Source: Acidobacteria bacterium RIFCSPLOWO2_12_FULL_68_19 (lineage in GTDB: Bacteria; Acidobacteriota; Vicinamibacteria; Vicinamibacterales; UBA2999). Taken from it: a DNA stretch of 64,000 nucleotides. Under the pieces are notes generated by a model. The model ran no database searches. It was not told where the DNA came from and was given only the letters and a program-made list of their open reading frames with translations. Location: the NCBI GenBank assembly GCA_001767525.1, contig MELF01000017.1, forward strand, positions 199,556-263,555, read 5' to 3'. Positions within the stretch are counted from its first letter, which is position 1. Each line of letters begins with the position of its first letter. The position numbers and the translations under genes were made by a program. Shown one piece after another: positions 27,245 to 37,330 of the stretch.

Positions 27245-28312
27245 TCACGATTCCGCGAGCCCCTCGATGTCCTCGACCCGGAGCACGTGGTCGGCCTCCA
27301 CGGCCCGCGTGAGCCGGCGACCGACAACCTCCTCCAACCGCTCGGGCGACAAACCGGTGCCCGGCTTCTTGATCGCGAGGTGTTCCCTGGCGAGGCGCGT
27401 GCCGGCGGGAAGCGCCGTGCTCGCGACAAGGCTCCGCGTGAAGATCTGTCGCAGCGGGGCCTTCTCCCGCGCGGCGGCGTCCTTGTCGACCGGGTTGGCG
27501 CGCATTCGCTCGATGAAACGGACGCCGTCGACCAGCTGCCGCAGCTCAGCCGGAGTGAGCGAGGCCACCACATCCGGCCCGAACATCTCACGCGAGAGCG
27601 CCACGTGCACTTCCAGCAGGTCGATCCCCATGGCCGCCGCGGCCAGTCCCGCATAGATCGTGGCCGAATGGTCCGACAAGCCGACCCAGCCGCCATACCG
27701 CTCGCGGTAGTGAGGGATAAGGTTCAGGCCGACCTGCTCGGGTGGACAGGGGTACACCGTGGTGCACTGCAGTACTCCGAGGGGAACGCCCCGCGACTTC
27801 ACCCTCGCCACCGCCGCATCGATCTCCGCCAGCGGGCTCATGCCGGTTGACAGAACGACCGGGATGCCCGTGCGCAGCGCTCGTTCCAGCAGATGGACGT
27901 TCGAAGTCTCGCCGGAGGCGATCTTCCAGAACGGCTGGCCGATGCGCTCCAGCAAGTCGATGGCTTCGACGGAGAAAGGCGTCGACACGAACAACACGTT
28001 TCGCTCCAGGCAGTGGCTCGCCAGGCCGCGCCACTCGTCCTCGCCGAACTCGGTCCGCTTCCAGTACTCGTACCGCGAGCGATCCTGTCGGCTGAATGCG
28101 ACCCTGAAGGGCTCCGACGGCGTGCTCTCGGCGGAGGCGATGTGCGTCTGAAACTTCACCGCGTCGGCGCCGGCGTCGGCAATGGCGTCGACGAAGGCGT
28201 GGGCCAGGCCGAGACTCCCGTCGTGCGTGAGGGCCACGTCGCCCATGATGAGACAGCGGCCGTGCCCGAGCTGGGCGATGGAGGGATGGTCGGTCGTCCT
28301 GGAATAGGGCAT
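27245..28312 (-). CDS. neuB: NeuB-family nonulosonate synthase (second copy)
   Basis: It would condense PEP with an N-acylhexosamine to a nonulosonic acid. The barrel motifs GDVALTHDGSLGLA, VKFQTH, WKIASGET, LSTGM, LQCTTVYPCPPE, GLSDHSATIYAG and LEVHVALSR match LegI/NeuB more closely than copy 1. A SAF domain begins around SLVASTALPAGT and ends with a GTGLSPE segment. Length 355 aa. With the NeuC-like epimerase and the NeuA fusion at 41-44 kb it completes the minimal three-step set for a CMP-nonulosonate. The precise product is not known. Confidence 0.88.
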   Translation of the reverse strand: MPYSRTTDHPSIAQLGHGRCLIMGDVALTHDGSLGLAHAFVDAIADAGADAVKFQTHIASAESTPSEPFRVAFSRQDRSRYEYWKRTEFGEDEWRGLASHCLERNVLFVSTPFSVEAIDLLERIGQPFWKIASGETSNVHLLERALRTGIPVVLSTGMSPLAEIDAAVARVKSRGVPLGVLQCTTVYPCPPEQVGLNLIPHYRERYGGWVGLSDHSATIYAGLAAAAMGIDLLEVHVALSREMFGPDVVASLTPAELRQLVDGVRFIERMRANPVDKDAAAREKAPLRQIFTRSLVASTALPAGTRLAREHLAIKKPGTGLSPERLEEVVGRRLTRAVEADHVLRVEDIEGLAES

Positions 28313-29560
28313 CTAGACCTCGTTGACCTGATGCGAGCGAGCGGCAGCGCTCCGGCCCGCCAGGAGGCTACCGGCGTCCGCCGGATCGAGCGCCCGCAAG
28401 TCCGCGACGGCGAAGCGGCCGGCGCCGAGCTTGTGGTACGCGCGCATCGCGACCGCGATATGCGCGTGCAGCCACTGCGGGTCGACGAACAGCGCCGCCG
28501 TGTCGACGCCGAGCCGCGGCGCGAGCCACGTCATGCCGCCGCACGTCCCGACGAAGGCGCGCGCGCCCGCGGCAATCTGCGTCTGCACGCCGAGATTCGT
28601 CCGCGGCGTCATCCAGGGGCGGGCGCTGATGACGTCGGCGCCGTCGAACCGGTAGTCGGTATGGTCGTCTTCGAGGATGAGGCCCGTATCGAGCAGCACG
28701 ACCGGGAGGCGCTCCGCCAGTCCCGATACGATGCTCCTGAGCACGCCCCGAACATGCGGTGTGTCCGGGAGCGACTGCGCGCCATAGAACTTCACGGCGA
28801 TGTACTCCCGCGGCAGGAGCGCCGGATCGATGATCGGCGCGGCGACATGCGTGGTGAACCGCGTGTGCGCGTCGACGAATCCCATGGCCCGGTGTCCGGA
28901 CCAGTACAGCGTGAACAGCCGGTACATCAGTCCGGGGTGAATGACGTCGAACTCTCGGGTCCCGAGGCGCCCGGCCACGGCCGCGAGGATGTCGGCGTCG
29001 AGCGCGGACGGCTCGAAATGCTTGGTGAGACCCCGCTCGACATTGCGGCGCGCGAACTCGGCGGGATCGATGTGATCCCAGACCTCGACATACCTGGACG
29101 CCACGCCCTGATACCAGCTGGCCACGCCGCCGCGTGAGACGGCGACGAGACGGTCCTCCGGGAGATGGAACGCGGCTTTGACCCAGTGGAGGAACGGCAC
29201 CCAGTAGAGCGTCTCGAATCCCACCTCGGAGATCCACGGTCCTGCGACGAGGAGGCGCCCCCGTCCGACGATCGTCTCGAGCTCCTCTTCGATGTCCCAC
29301 ATCGTCCGGAAGAAGCCCCACTGCTCCTCGAGCTGGCGCTTCCGCCGGAGTGTCGTGCGCACGGGACGCCGGACGCGGCGGAACCAGCGCTTCACGACGT
29401 TGACCACGTCGTCGCGAACGCCCTCGCCGGCGCGGCGAACGCCGTGGCGCGCATCCGTGACCCCTTCCTGGCTCACCTTCGCCGCCCATCTGAGGCGACC
29501 GGTCACCTGCCGCAGCCGCTTGCGCGCGAGGTTGCCCGCCGCGCCCGGCCAGCTCGTCAC
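28313..29560 (-). CDS. Uncharacterised GPW-module protein (copy 3, with basic N-terminal extension)
   Basis: 415 aa: a lysine/arginine-rich region (about 10-75) is followed by the module, with GPWISEVGFETLYW (107-120), SRGG (142-145), IHPGLMYRL, YIAVKFYG, DTGLILEDDH (291-300) and FVGTCGGMTWLAP. GTG 29560 overlaps the stop of the upstream fusion gene, which itself ends in another copy of this module. The two copies are therefore adjacent, suggesting local duplication. No known family was recognised. Confidence 0.7.
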   Translation of the reverse strand: MTSWPGAAGNLARKRLRQVTGRLRWAAKVSQEGVTDARHGVRRAGEGVRDDVVNVVKRWFRRVRRPVRTTLRRKRQLEEQWGFFRTMWDIEEELETIVGRGRLLVAGPWISEVGFETLYWVPFLHWVKAAFHLPEDRLVAVSRGGVASWYQGVASRYVEVWDHIDPAEFARRNVERGLTKHFEPSALDADILAAVAGRLGTREFDVIHPGLMYRLFTLYWSGHRAMGFVDAHTRFTTHVAAPIIDPALLPREYIAVKFYGAQSLPDTPHVRGVLRSIVSGLAERLPVVLLDTGLILEDDHTDYRFDGADVISARPWMTPRTNLGVQTQIAAGARAFVGTCGGMTWLAPRLGVDTAALFVDPQWLHAHIAVAMRAYHKLGAGRFAVADLRALDPADAGSLLAGRSAAARSHQVNEV

Positions 29561-32220
29561 GTCCGGAGACCCTCCAGGACCGGCGAGGCGGCGCCGAAGC
29601 CCAGTCGCACGACGTCGACCGCACGGATGTCGAGCTCGACGAAGGCGCCGCACCGGAGCCCCGAGAAGACGCGCTTGGCCACTTCGAGGTGGTCGAAGCG
29701 AAAGCCCGAAGCGTGGGAGTAGAACGCCACGGTAGGAGTTCCGACGAGCGGCGCGAGATAGCAGAAGCCGCCGTAGGTGCCGACGAACGCCTCCGCGTGC
29801 CTGATGACCTGCGTCTGCACCGCCAGGTTGTCGATCGGGCGCATCAGGTGCTCGACGGTGTGGATGCGCCCCCTGAGCTCGGATGGAAAGTCGTCGTGAT
29901 CGTCGTACCGATCCGCCGTGTTGAGCAGCACCACGTCGATATGCCGCGCCAGGTCTGCGAGGAACTTCGCCGCAAACGCTCTGTTTGCCGCCGTGGACGG
30001 GAGCGCGACGTTGCCGTAGAACTTCGCGGCCACGTAGCGCGCGGGGAGCTGCCCGCGCAGCGCGAACGGCTCCATGGGCGGCAGCGGCGCGAAACTGGTG
30101 AACGTCTCGACGATCGTGACCGGGGCGCGCTGGAACCAGAAGTGCTCGAAGAGCCGGTACATCGCCGATGGGTGCAGGATCTCGGCGCCGTGGAAGCCTC
30201 GTGCGGCGGTCACCCGCGCGATGACCTCCCGGTCGAAGCTCGATACGTCGAGGTGCTTCATCCTGCCGGACTGCTCTCGAATCCGCTCCTCGTTCCGCCG
30301 GCGGAACTCCTCCGGCGTGTAATACGACAGGATGTCTTCATAGTTGGCCGTCAGGTGCGAATACCACGGTCCAGCCCCGCCGCGCGAGATGACCACGAGC
30401 TGCTCCGGATCGAGCTTCCCGTACGTCTTGGCCCAGGCGAGAAACGGAATCCAGTACAGGAGCTCGAACCCGGTTTCCGACAGCCACGGTCCGACGAGAA
30501 TCGGTTTGTCGCTCCGGCCGAGCAGCGTGACGAGCTCGCGCGTCTCGAGGGCCTCCGGGACGTCCCAGACCCACGACCGTTTGGCTGGATCGCGCTGGCG
30601 CCCGGGCTTCGGAGTGAGCGCCGACGGCGGAGGCGCCGCAACGGCGGACGGGCGCCTCGACCGGAGCTGGTGGATGGCGAATCGTTTGAGATCCCCGAGC
30701 ACCCGGCGCTTCCACCACTTGTAGTCCTTGCGGACGCGATTGAGGAGGTGCCTCCACCACAACTGGGTGCGCGTGCGCAGCGCGAGCAGCGCCGCGGCCG
30801 CGTACAACGGCGCCCGCAAGAAGAGATCGCCCCAACCCTGGCGCTCCGGCGCCGGCGGCGGCGCCGCGACGACTCGCTCGAGCTCGTCGACGAACAGCGG
30901 CGTCGCCGCCACCTCGGCGCCCATCGGACGCACGAACATCACGGCGAAGTCTCGCGACCGTGGATCGACCTCTCCCTCGGCTCTTAGCGACTCGGCGAGC
31001 AGTCGTGTGTGCTCGTCGAGCGACCGCGCAGCGCGCAGCAGCCCGTTGAGCAGGTACCGGAAGTGGAGCGTGCCCTCCTGATTCCTGGCCGAGATATCCG
31101 GCAGCAGGACGGTATGCGCGGGTCGTCCTACGACGGCCGTCTCGAGGAACGCGCTCGTATTCAGCCCGACGACGGCGGCGCTGTAATAGAGCGAATCGAA
31201 GTAATCCTCCTTCGACTCCGGGTCGACCGGATGGGCGCCCCAGAACGCCACGCCCCGGTACCCGGTCAGATCGATTCCGTGCCACTCCTTCAGACGGGCC
31301 GGATGCGGCCGGACGAGAATGCCGATGTCCTGGAGCCGCGGGTCGTCGCTCGACCGCAGCGCCTCGATCCAGTCGAGGACGAACGAGGGTTCATGGGCCG
31401 TGTTGTGGAAGAGCGCCGAGCAGATATACAGCACGAACGGCTTGTCCGGCGGGAGTCCGACGCGCTCGCAGAACGCCTCGCGGCTGCGCGACGGTCGGCG
31501 CCCCCACCACTGGTCGTAGCACTGCGCGCCCGTGACGATGACCTTCTCCGCAGGCACGCGGTGCATGTCGATGGCCTCGGTACGCTGCACGTTGTTCCAC
31601 ACGATCACCGCGTCCGGCATGAACCGCAGCAGCGACTTCGTCGAGAGGTGATCCCAGCTGCAGACCGGGAGCACCGTGCGCAAGCCCAGCGCCTTGGCGG
31701 CGCGCACGTGGTCGATTTGCGGCGATCCCAGATCGACCAGTGGCGTGACGAGCACCGCGTCGGGCTGATACGCCGCCATGAACCGCTCGGTCGCCGTCAC
31801 GGGCGGCAGCGCGCGCTCGAACGCCCGGAGGAGGCGCGCCAGCCGCTGGCGGCCGCGGTCGCTCCCGAAGAACGACAGCCGGACGAGCGCGAGCACGAGG
31901 CCCGGCGTCCGCTGTTTGGCGCGCGCCAGCAGATGTGGCGTGGTCGCGTACTGCGGCTCGAGGTAGCGCAGGTAGTCCAGTCCGTGTCGGATCCGCCGCG
32001 TCAGATCGAACCAGGCGCCGGCGTTCCGGACCGGCGACTCGCCCATCGAGAGCTGCTCGGGATATCGCGCCACCAGCCGCTCGACCATCTGCCGGCCCCC
32101 CATGGACTCTTCGACGTCGGCGACCATGTGTACGCGGTGCCCGCGCCGGGCCAGTTCTTCGATGGCGGACTCGAAATTCCGCAGGTACGTCCAGTGGCGG
32201 GCAAAGAACAGCAACTTCAT
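29557..32220 (-). CDS. Two-module protein: GT-B-like module fused to GPW module
   Basis: 887 aa. Residues 1-455 form the recurrent GT-B-like module: N-terminal TYLRNFES, CSWDHLSTKSLL (187-198), VWNN (207-210), TGAQ (230-233), RPHP (304-307), YFDSLYYSAAVVGLNTSA (340-357) and LHFRYL. RPHP and the NTSA/E-x-x-VVGRP region resemble TagF-type and capsule GT-B enzymes. A basic, alanine-rich linker (455-555) leads to a GPW module (575-887) with GPWLSETGFELLYW and FVGTYGGFCYLAP. The ATG at 32220 was chosen because every paralogue starts at this point. It is probably a bifunctional glycosyltransferase. Confidence 0.75.
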   Translation of the reverse strand: MKLLFFARHWTYLRNFESAIEELARRGHRVHMVADVEESMGGRQMVERLVARYPEQLSMGESPVRNAGAWFDLTRRIRHGLDYLRYLEPQYATTPHLLARAKQRTPGLVLALVRLSFFGSDRGRQRLARLLRAFERALPPVTATERFMAAYQPDAVLVTPLVDLGSPQIDHVRAAKALGLRTVLPVCSWDHLSTKSLLRFMPDAVIVWNNVQRTEAIDMHRVPAEKVIVTGAQCYDQWWGRRPSRSREAFCERVGLPPDKPFVLYICSALFHNTAHEPSFVLDWIEALRSSDDPRLQDIGILVRPHPARLKEWHGIDLTGYRGVAFWGAHPVDPESKEDYFDSLYYSAAVVGLNTSAFLETAVVGRPAHTVLLPDISARNQEGTLHFRYLLNGLLRAARSLDEHTRLLAESLRAEGEVDPRSRDFAVMFVRPMGAEVAATPLFVDELERVVAAPPPAPERQGWGDLFLRAPLYAAAALLALRTRTQLWWRHLLNRVRKDYKWWKRRVLGDLKRFAIHQLRSRRPSAVAAPPPSALTPKPGRQRDPAKRSWVWDVPEALETRELVTLLGRSDKPILVGPWLSETGFELLYWIPFLAWAKTYGKLDPEQLVVISRGGAGPWYSHLTANYEDILSYYTPEEFRRRNEERIREQSGRMKHLDVSSFDREVIARVTAARGFHGAEILHPSAMYRLFEHFWFQRAPVTIVETFTSFAPLPPMEPFALRGQLPARYVAAKFYGNVALPSTAANRAFAAKFLADLARHIDVVLLNTADRYDDHDDFPSELRGRIHTVEHLMRPIDNLAVQTQVIRHAEAFVGTYGGFCYLAPLVGTPTVAFYSHASGFRFDHLEVAKRVFSGLRCGAFVELDIRAVDVVRLGFGAASPVLEGLRT

Positions 32221-32271
32221 CCAGGTGCTCCAGCTATGGCCACGGACTGACACGTCGGCATGTGAGGCCAG

Positions 32272-34116
32272 TCACAGCGGGTGGCGCACGCCTCGACCGA
32301 CCGCGCTCTCGGCGCGACGCGCCAGGCGCTTGGCCGCCACCCCGGCGGTACGGAACGCCTTCGCGACTCTCCTGCTCGCCCGCCGAATCCGCCTGCGCCC
32401 TTCTCGAGAAGATTCGTACCAGACGCGGTACGCGCCCCGGCCCATCCGCCGGAAGCCGCTCATCGCGACGGTGCGCCAAGCCTCGCGAACTCTGAACGCC
32501 AGCGCCCATGCGCGGATCGCGGTCGTGACGAACGGCCGGACCCCGTACACCCAGAGCGGCCGATCCTCCGCCAGCGCTCTCGCCATACACGCCAGCACGA
32601 ACGCGGGCGGACCGAGAGGAGTCCACCACCACCGGGCGTCGCGTGGAAGGGGACGCGGAAGACGCGCCAGTTCCTCGATCGCACGCGCGAACACCGGAGC
32701 CGCCGGAGTGTCGATCCCATGCGGACGAACGAACCATCGCACGAACTGGTCGCCGGCCGCGCCGGCGCTCCTGTCGTCGGCAATCTGCGCCAGTTGTCGA
32801 ACGTGCTCGTCGAGGCTGGCGGCGGCCCGGACCAGCCCCGCGCCGCCGACGAGGTACTGAAAGTGGAGCGTGCCTTCCTGCGCGTGGACGAACTCGGCGG
32901 CCCGAACCGTGAACACCGGCCGTCCGACGATGGCCGCCTCGACTTGCGCGCTCGTGTTGATGCCGACGACCCCGGCGCTGTAGTACAGCGAGTCGAAATA
33001 GTCGCGGCGGAAATCCGGGGCGTTCGGGTCCGTTCCAATCGGCGGCCAGAGCGCGGTGTCGCCGAAATCGGTCGCCTCGAACGCCCGCCACTGGCGGGCG
33101 TTGGCAGGATGCGGCCGCACGAGCACGCCGAGCCGCGCCACCGCCGGGTCGGCGCTCGCACGGACGGCCGCCACCCACCGTTCGGCGAACGGGACCTCGT
33201 CGGGCGCGATGAACACCGAGGAGCCGACGTAGAGCACGAACGGGCGGTCGGGATCGAGTCCGACCATCCGGCAGAACTCCTCCCGCGACCGGCTCGGCCT
33301 TGCCTCGAACCACCGGTCGAAGAGCTGCGCGCCGGTAATGACGACCTGCTCGGGCGCAACGCCGTGCAACTCGACCGCCTCGCGCTTCTGCGCTTCGTTC
33401 CACAGGACGACGTGGTCCGGAATGACGCGGATGAGCCCCTTGCTCGTCAGATTGTCCCAGCTCGCCACGCACAGCGCGCTGCGGAAGCCGAGTCGGCGGG
33501 CGCACTTGATGTAGTCCACCTGCTGCGATCCGAGCTCGATGAGAGGCGTCACCAGCAGCAGGTCGGGATTGTGCTCGCGGACGAATGTCTCCAGCGCCCG
33601 GTTGGGCGGGATCAGGTGCTCGATCGCCGAGAGCGCGCCAGCGAGCGCTCTCCGCGCCACGGCGCTTCCGCCAGCCACGAGACGGATCCAGCGGCGATAG
33701 ACGTGGGGCACGCGCTTTTCGGCGCGCCCGCGCAGCGCCGCGGCATTTGCGAACACCGGATCGAAGAACCGGACGTAGTCGAGGAGAAGGCGGACCGTCG
33801 TCGCAAGGCTCTCCCACGCTTGCTCGCGTCGGTCGCGCGACCAGAGCGATGCGGCCGGCGCGCCGCTGCGCGTCGCCTCGCGGTCGCCCCGGGCGAGGAA
33901 GTCGCGCACGCTCTCCGGCCGCTCCGGCGTCGGACCGCAGGTCACGCGGGGCGAGCGCTCGGCCAGCCGTCTGGCGGTCACGTCTTCGCCGAGCTTCGTC
34001 CGGCTCACCTCGAACGCGACGTGCACGTCGTGGCCGGCCGCCGCCAGCGCCTGCAGCCCTTCGTCGTAGTACCGCACGAAGCCCGGGTGGAGCATCACGA
34101 ACAGGATGCGACTCAC
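32272..34116 (-). CDS. GT-B-like module protein with basic C-terminal tail
   Basis: This 614-aa protein has one complete GT-B-like module: HPGFVRYYDE at the N-terminus, SWDNLTSKGLIR, VLWNEAQKREAVELHG, TGAQLFDRWF, RPHP and DYFDSLYYSAGVVGINTSA. The C-terminal 100 residues are lysine/arginine-rich with hydrophobic spacing, as expected for peripheral membrane binding. GTG 34116 overlaps the stop of the TIGR04372-like gene by 4 nt. The open frame upstream of it is a shadow. Substrate unknown. Confidence 0.75.
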   Translation of the reverse strand: MSRILFVMLHPGFVRYYDEGLQALAAAGHDVHVAFEVSRTKLGEDVTARRLAERSPRVTCGPTPERPESVRDFLARGDREATRSGAPAASLWSRDRREQAWESLATTVRLLLDYVRFFDPVFANAAALRGRAEKRVPHVYRRWIRLVAGGSAVARRALAGALSAIEHLIPPNRALETFVREHNPDLLLVTPLIELGSQQVDYIKCARRLGFRSALCVASWDNLTSKGLIRVIPDHVVLWNEAQKREAVELHGVAPEQVVITGAQLFDRWFEARPSRSREEFCRMVGLDPDRPFVLYVGSSVFIAPDEVPFAERWVAAVRASADPAVARLGVLVRPHPANARQWRAFEATDFGDTALWPPIGTDPNAPDFRRDYFDSLYYSAGVVGINTSAQVEAAIVGRPVFTVRAAEFVHAQEGTLHFQYLVGGAGLVRAAASLDEHVRQLAQIADDRSAGAAGDQFVRWFVRPHGIDTPAAPVFARAIEELARLPRPLPRDARWWWTPLGPPAFVLACMARALAEDRPLWVYGVRPFVTTAIRAWALAFRVREAWRTVAMSGFRRMGRGAYRVWYESSREGRRRIRRASRRVAKAFRTAGVAAKRLARRAESAVGRGVRHPL

Positions 34117-35042
34117 AGCGCGCGATCCGCCTGGACTCGGGCCAACCGTCCGTCGCCGATGAATCCGCTCGCCCCGTCCCACTCGGCCACGTGACGGACA
34201 TGTCCCATCGCGACACCCGCGTCCGCCACCGCCCGGCGGAATCGGATCTGGGCCTCGCTGTCGCGCCAGCCGGCGCGGACGCCCTCCACCATCTCTCGCG
34301 CCGCCTCGGTGATCTCGGCGGCGTTGGTGGGCCGATAGCCGTAATTGCGGGTGTTGTGGAAGTAACCTTCGGCCAGCAGGTCCCGGATTGCGAGCGCCCG
34401 GCCGGTATCCAGGTCCACGACCGTGGACAGGGTGAAGACGCCATCGCGCCGCACCGGATAGGCCGTGAAGGCGTCGCGAGCGTCGATTCGCAGCGACGGC
34501 GTATGACCCATCAACGCGGTCTGCTGCAGCTCGGCGCTGCTGCACACCACAAAGGCGCTCGCCAGGAGCAGGTACGTATCGAGCAACGGCGTTCGCCGTG
34601 GGTTTGAAGCCAGGTCCAGCACACCTGGTCCGCGCAGCGGTCCCGCCACGGGGTCGCCGATGCGCACGATCCGGAAGCCTTCGGCGGACAGGAGATCGAT
34701 GGCGCCGGACAATCGGTCGGCCCGCCGCTGGATTTCGACTGCGACCATCGGTTGTCCCGGGACGACTCCACACTCGGCGGCGAGCCGGCGGCCTCGCTGC
34801 TCGTCGTCCGGGGGGAGGCGGATAGGCGCTGCACCGGCGATGGTCCGCCGGTTCCAGCGCGGCACGACGCCCCGCTGTTCTTCGACCGCCGACCGGCGGA
34901 GCGCACGATCCGCCGAGCGCCGCAGGTGCGTCCGGACCTGGTACGGCAACCGCTCGTCGCCCGCCTGCCGCCGCAATTCGCGGTGCCACTCGCGCCAGAA
35001 CGACGCGGCGAGCACGTGCAGGCGGGGGGACATCGCTGTCAT
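34113..35042 (-). CDS. TIGR04372-like putative glycosyltransferase
   Basis: 309 aa. The C-terminal half follows the TIGR04372 pattern: LLDTYLLLASAFVVCSSAELQ (site of the S-S-x-x-x-Q turn), a block ending in FTLSTVVDLDTG, a RDLLAEGYFHNTRNYGY stretch, and TNAAEITEAAREMVEG near the end. These proteins are predicted glycosyltransferases of surface glycans. The start could be ATG 35042 or 35033. A 146-nt spacer separates it from the upstream gene, so a promoter or processing site may lie there. Confidence 0.68.
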   Translation of the reverse strand: MTAMSPRLHVLAASFWREWHRELRRQAGDERLPYQVRTHLRRSADRALRRSAVEEQRGVVPRWNRRTIAGAAPIRLPPDDEQRGRRLAAECGVVPGQPMVAVEIQRRADRLSGAIDLLSAEGFRIVRIGDPVAGPLRGPGVLDLASNPRRTPLLDTYLLLASAFVVCSSAELQQTALMGHTPSLRIDARDAFTAYPVRRDGVFTLSTVVDLDTGRALAIRDLLAEGYFHNTRNYGYRPTNAAEITEAAREMVEGVRAGWRDSEAQIRFRRAVADAGVAMGHVRHVAEWDGASGFIGDGRLARVQADRAL

Positions 35043-35188
35043 GTCGAGATCAACCGTTCACGCTTCTCGCTTCCGGGTGCTGGGTTCGTGTTCGGGGTTC
35101 GGTTCAGAGTTCGGGGAACGCGAACCGAGACGCACAGAACCCAGAAGTGCGAACAACACGCTGACGACCCCGCTGCGGGTGTCCGACC
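35043..35188. repeat. Intergenic GTTCGGG-type repeat region
   Basis: The spacer holds irregular tandem copies of GTTCG/GTTCGGG between about 35082 and 35116, with TGGGTTC (35081-35087) mirrored as GAACCCA (35137-35143). No open reading frame of its own is convincing. The array could form a long imperfect hairpin between two minus-strand genes. I see no clear promoter boxes. Confidence 0.5.
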
Positions 35189-37330
35189 TCAGCCCGACGG
35201 GTTCTCTCCGCGGCCGCGAAGACCCAGTCGGTGCGTGAGCATCAGCACCTCGTACACCGCGCGGCGCGCGGCGCGCCGTATCCTCCCCCACGCCGCACGG
35301 GCGCCGACGAGGGTGTGATAGACCGCGTGATGGTAGTAGTGCTTGGTCTGCTTCTTCAGCCAGAACAGGCGGTTGATGACGCGGCCGAGCGTATGCGAGG
35401 TTTCCGTCTTGCGGAAGTGCCGCCATCCGTAGGTGACCTGGTACCGCAGGAGCATTCCCACCCATTGCCGCCGCGTGAGGCCGAGCGGATCCGGATCGCG
35501 GGTCGCGTACTCCCGCCACAGCACGACGGTGTGCTGCAGCCACGGCGGCCAGGAGAACCAGCGCGGTCTCGCGTCCGGCAGCATCAGGGTCGTCTCTTGC
35601 CGCTCGATGCTCGTGCCGATCGACTGTCGGCGCGACCAGAGGACCTCGCGCACCTGGCGGATGCGTCCCTGCAGGGTGAGCTCGGTGACGAGCAGCCGGT
35701 CTGGACGCAGCACCGGCCGGAAGACGCCGGCCCGCTGCAGTCCATCGATCCGTATCAGCCCGTACACCATGTCGCCGGCGCCCACGCTCTCGCGGCAGAA
35801 GTACTTCCATCGGGCATCGAAGTCCTCGTACGCCGCGGTGTCGAACAGACGCGGGCCCTTGTCGATCTCCTGCCCGTTCGGAAGCACCCGCCGGGTCACC
35901 GGATACGCCAGCACGGCGCCCTCATCGGAGTCGAGCTCCGCGACGAGCCGTTCGAGCCACCGTGGATGCCACCAGTCGTGGTCGCTCACCCACGCGAAAT
36001 ACTCCGCGGACGGCCACTCCCGCGCGGCCGATTCGGCGACTTCGCGCCAGGTCGCAATCATCGCCTGCCGCACTCGGTGCCTGAGGTACCGCAGGCGGGG
36101 GTCTCGCTCGACGAACCGCCGCGCAACCGCTTCGGTGTCGTCGGTCGAGGCGTCGTCCAGCATCAGGAGCGCGAAATCCGTGTATGTCTGCGCCAGCAGC
36201 GACTCGAGCGCCTGCGGCAGTTGTGCGGCGTTGTTGTACAGCGTCATCCCGAGCACGACGCGAGGGCCACCGGCACTGCGGCTGGACGCTGCCGGCCGCG
36301 GCCGGGCAGCGACGGCGCGCCGCTCGAACGCCGGGGCCAGCCGGCCGACCAGATGCCGGTACCTCGGTTCGGCGGACGCATGGGGTCTGTCCGGCGTCTT
36401 GGGCGGTCGCTTCACCGCTCTCATGTGGTCGGTGTCGAGAACCGCCACCTCGGTTAGCTCGTAGGCGTCCGAGAGAGCCAGGCTGACGCTCGTCAGCTGC
36501 GCGTTGTACGGGGAGCGCTCCCGGTTCAGGCTGTACAGCAGAGGGCAGCCCGCCGTCGCGGCCATCGACCCGTACCCGCGGACCTGCGCGTCGGTCATCT
36601 CCTGGAACGACGCCATGTTGACCGTCAGGTCGAGCGGCAGCACGGAAACGTGCCGACACAGGAAGTTGGGCACGAACAGGAAATCGGCCTCGCGCCAGTC
36701 GTCGATAGCCGACCTGTCGGACGCGCCGCCGAACACCAGCCGCGCGTCGGGAAACATGGCGCCGAGGTAGGTGGCCGAGAACAGGAACAATTCCGGCAGG
36801 TCGACGATCACGTAGGTCGTGTGGGGAAAGAGGGTCTTGAACTGATACGCGAACCCGCCCCATCCCGCACCGATCTCGCAGACGACCGGCCGGTCGAGCC
36901 CTCGGACCGCGTCGAGCACGCCGCCGCGCTCCATGCCGATGAAGACTTCGTAGAACTTGAGCGTATCGACGTTGAACAGACGTCCATCGATGGCGTAGCC
37001 GAACCCGCCGAGTGAGGGCGACTCCGGCACGAGCAGGCTGTCGCCGCCGAGGGCGCGCAGAGCCCGCAGGCGCTCCTCGAAATGCTCCCGCCGGCCGTCG
37101 CGCTTGTCGCGGTAGTCGTACGGGCGCACGTTGGTGACGTGATACGCGTGGTGCCGCAGCTTCTTCACGATGAGCGGCGAGGCGTCGATCAGGTACTCGA
37201 TGTACTCGAGCTCTTCGGTCCAGTAGGCGCTTGGAGTTCCGTCGGCGCCAGCGGGCTTCATCGCCAGCACGGCGTCACGGGCGCGCTGGTAGGACGCCAA
37301 CGCCGCCGTCACTCTCGGGTCCTCCGTCAC
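35189..37330 (-). CDS. Fusion of NanM-like sugar O-methyltransferase and family 2 glycosyltransferase
   Basis: 713 aa. Residues 1-335 match putative sugar O-methyltransferases (TIGR04371/NanM type): LGGFGYAIDGRLFNVDTLKF, CEIGAGWGGFAYQFKT (151-166, SAM site) and LPLDLTVNMASFQEM. Residues 356-580 are a GT2 domain: VVLGMTLYNNAAQLPQALES, LDDASTDDTE and YFAWVSDHDWWHPRWLE with the DxD-like SDHD (449-452). The C-terminus is basic and aromatic. GTG 37330 overlaps the deacetylase stop by 4 nt; the longer frame is a shadow. It could add and methylate one sugar as a coupled step. Confidence 0.85.
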   Translation of the reverse strand: MTEDPRVTAALASYQRARDAVLAMKPAGADGTPSAYWTEELEYIEYLIDASPLIVKKLRHHAYHVTNVRPYDYRDKRDGRREHFEERLRALRALGGDSLLVPESPSLGGFGYAIDGRLFNVDTLKFYEVFIGMERGGVLDAVRGLDRPVVCEIGAGWGGFAYQFKTLFPHTTYVIVDLPELFLFSATYLGAMFPDARLVFGGASDRSAIDDWREADFLFVPNFLCRHVSVLPLDLTVNMASFQEMTDAQVRGYGSMAATAGCPLLYSLNRERSPYNAQLTSVSLALSDAYELTEVAVLDTDHMRAVKRPPKTPDRPHASAEPRYRHLVGRLAPAFERRAVAARPRPAASSRSAGGPRVVLGMTLYNNAAQLPQALESLLAQTYTDFALLMLDDASTDDTEAVARRFVERDPRLRYLRHRVRQAMIATWREVAESAAREWPSAEYFAWVSDHDWWHPRWLERLVAELDSDEGAVLAYPVTRRVLPNGQEIDKGPRLFDTAAYEDFDARWKYFCRESVGAGDMVYGLIRIDGLQRAGVFRPVLRPDRLLVTELTLQGRIRQVREVLWSRRQSIGTSIERQETTLMLPDARPRWFSWPPWLQHTVVLWREYATRDPDPLGLTRRQWVGMLLRYQVTYGWRHFRKTETSHTLGRVINRLFWLKKQTKHYYHHAVYHTLVGARAAWGRIRRAARRAVYEVLMLTHRLGLRGRGENPSG

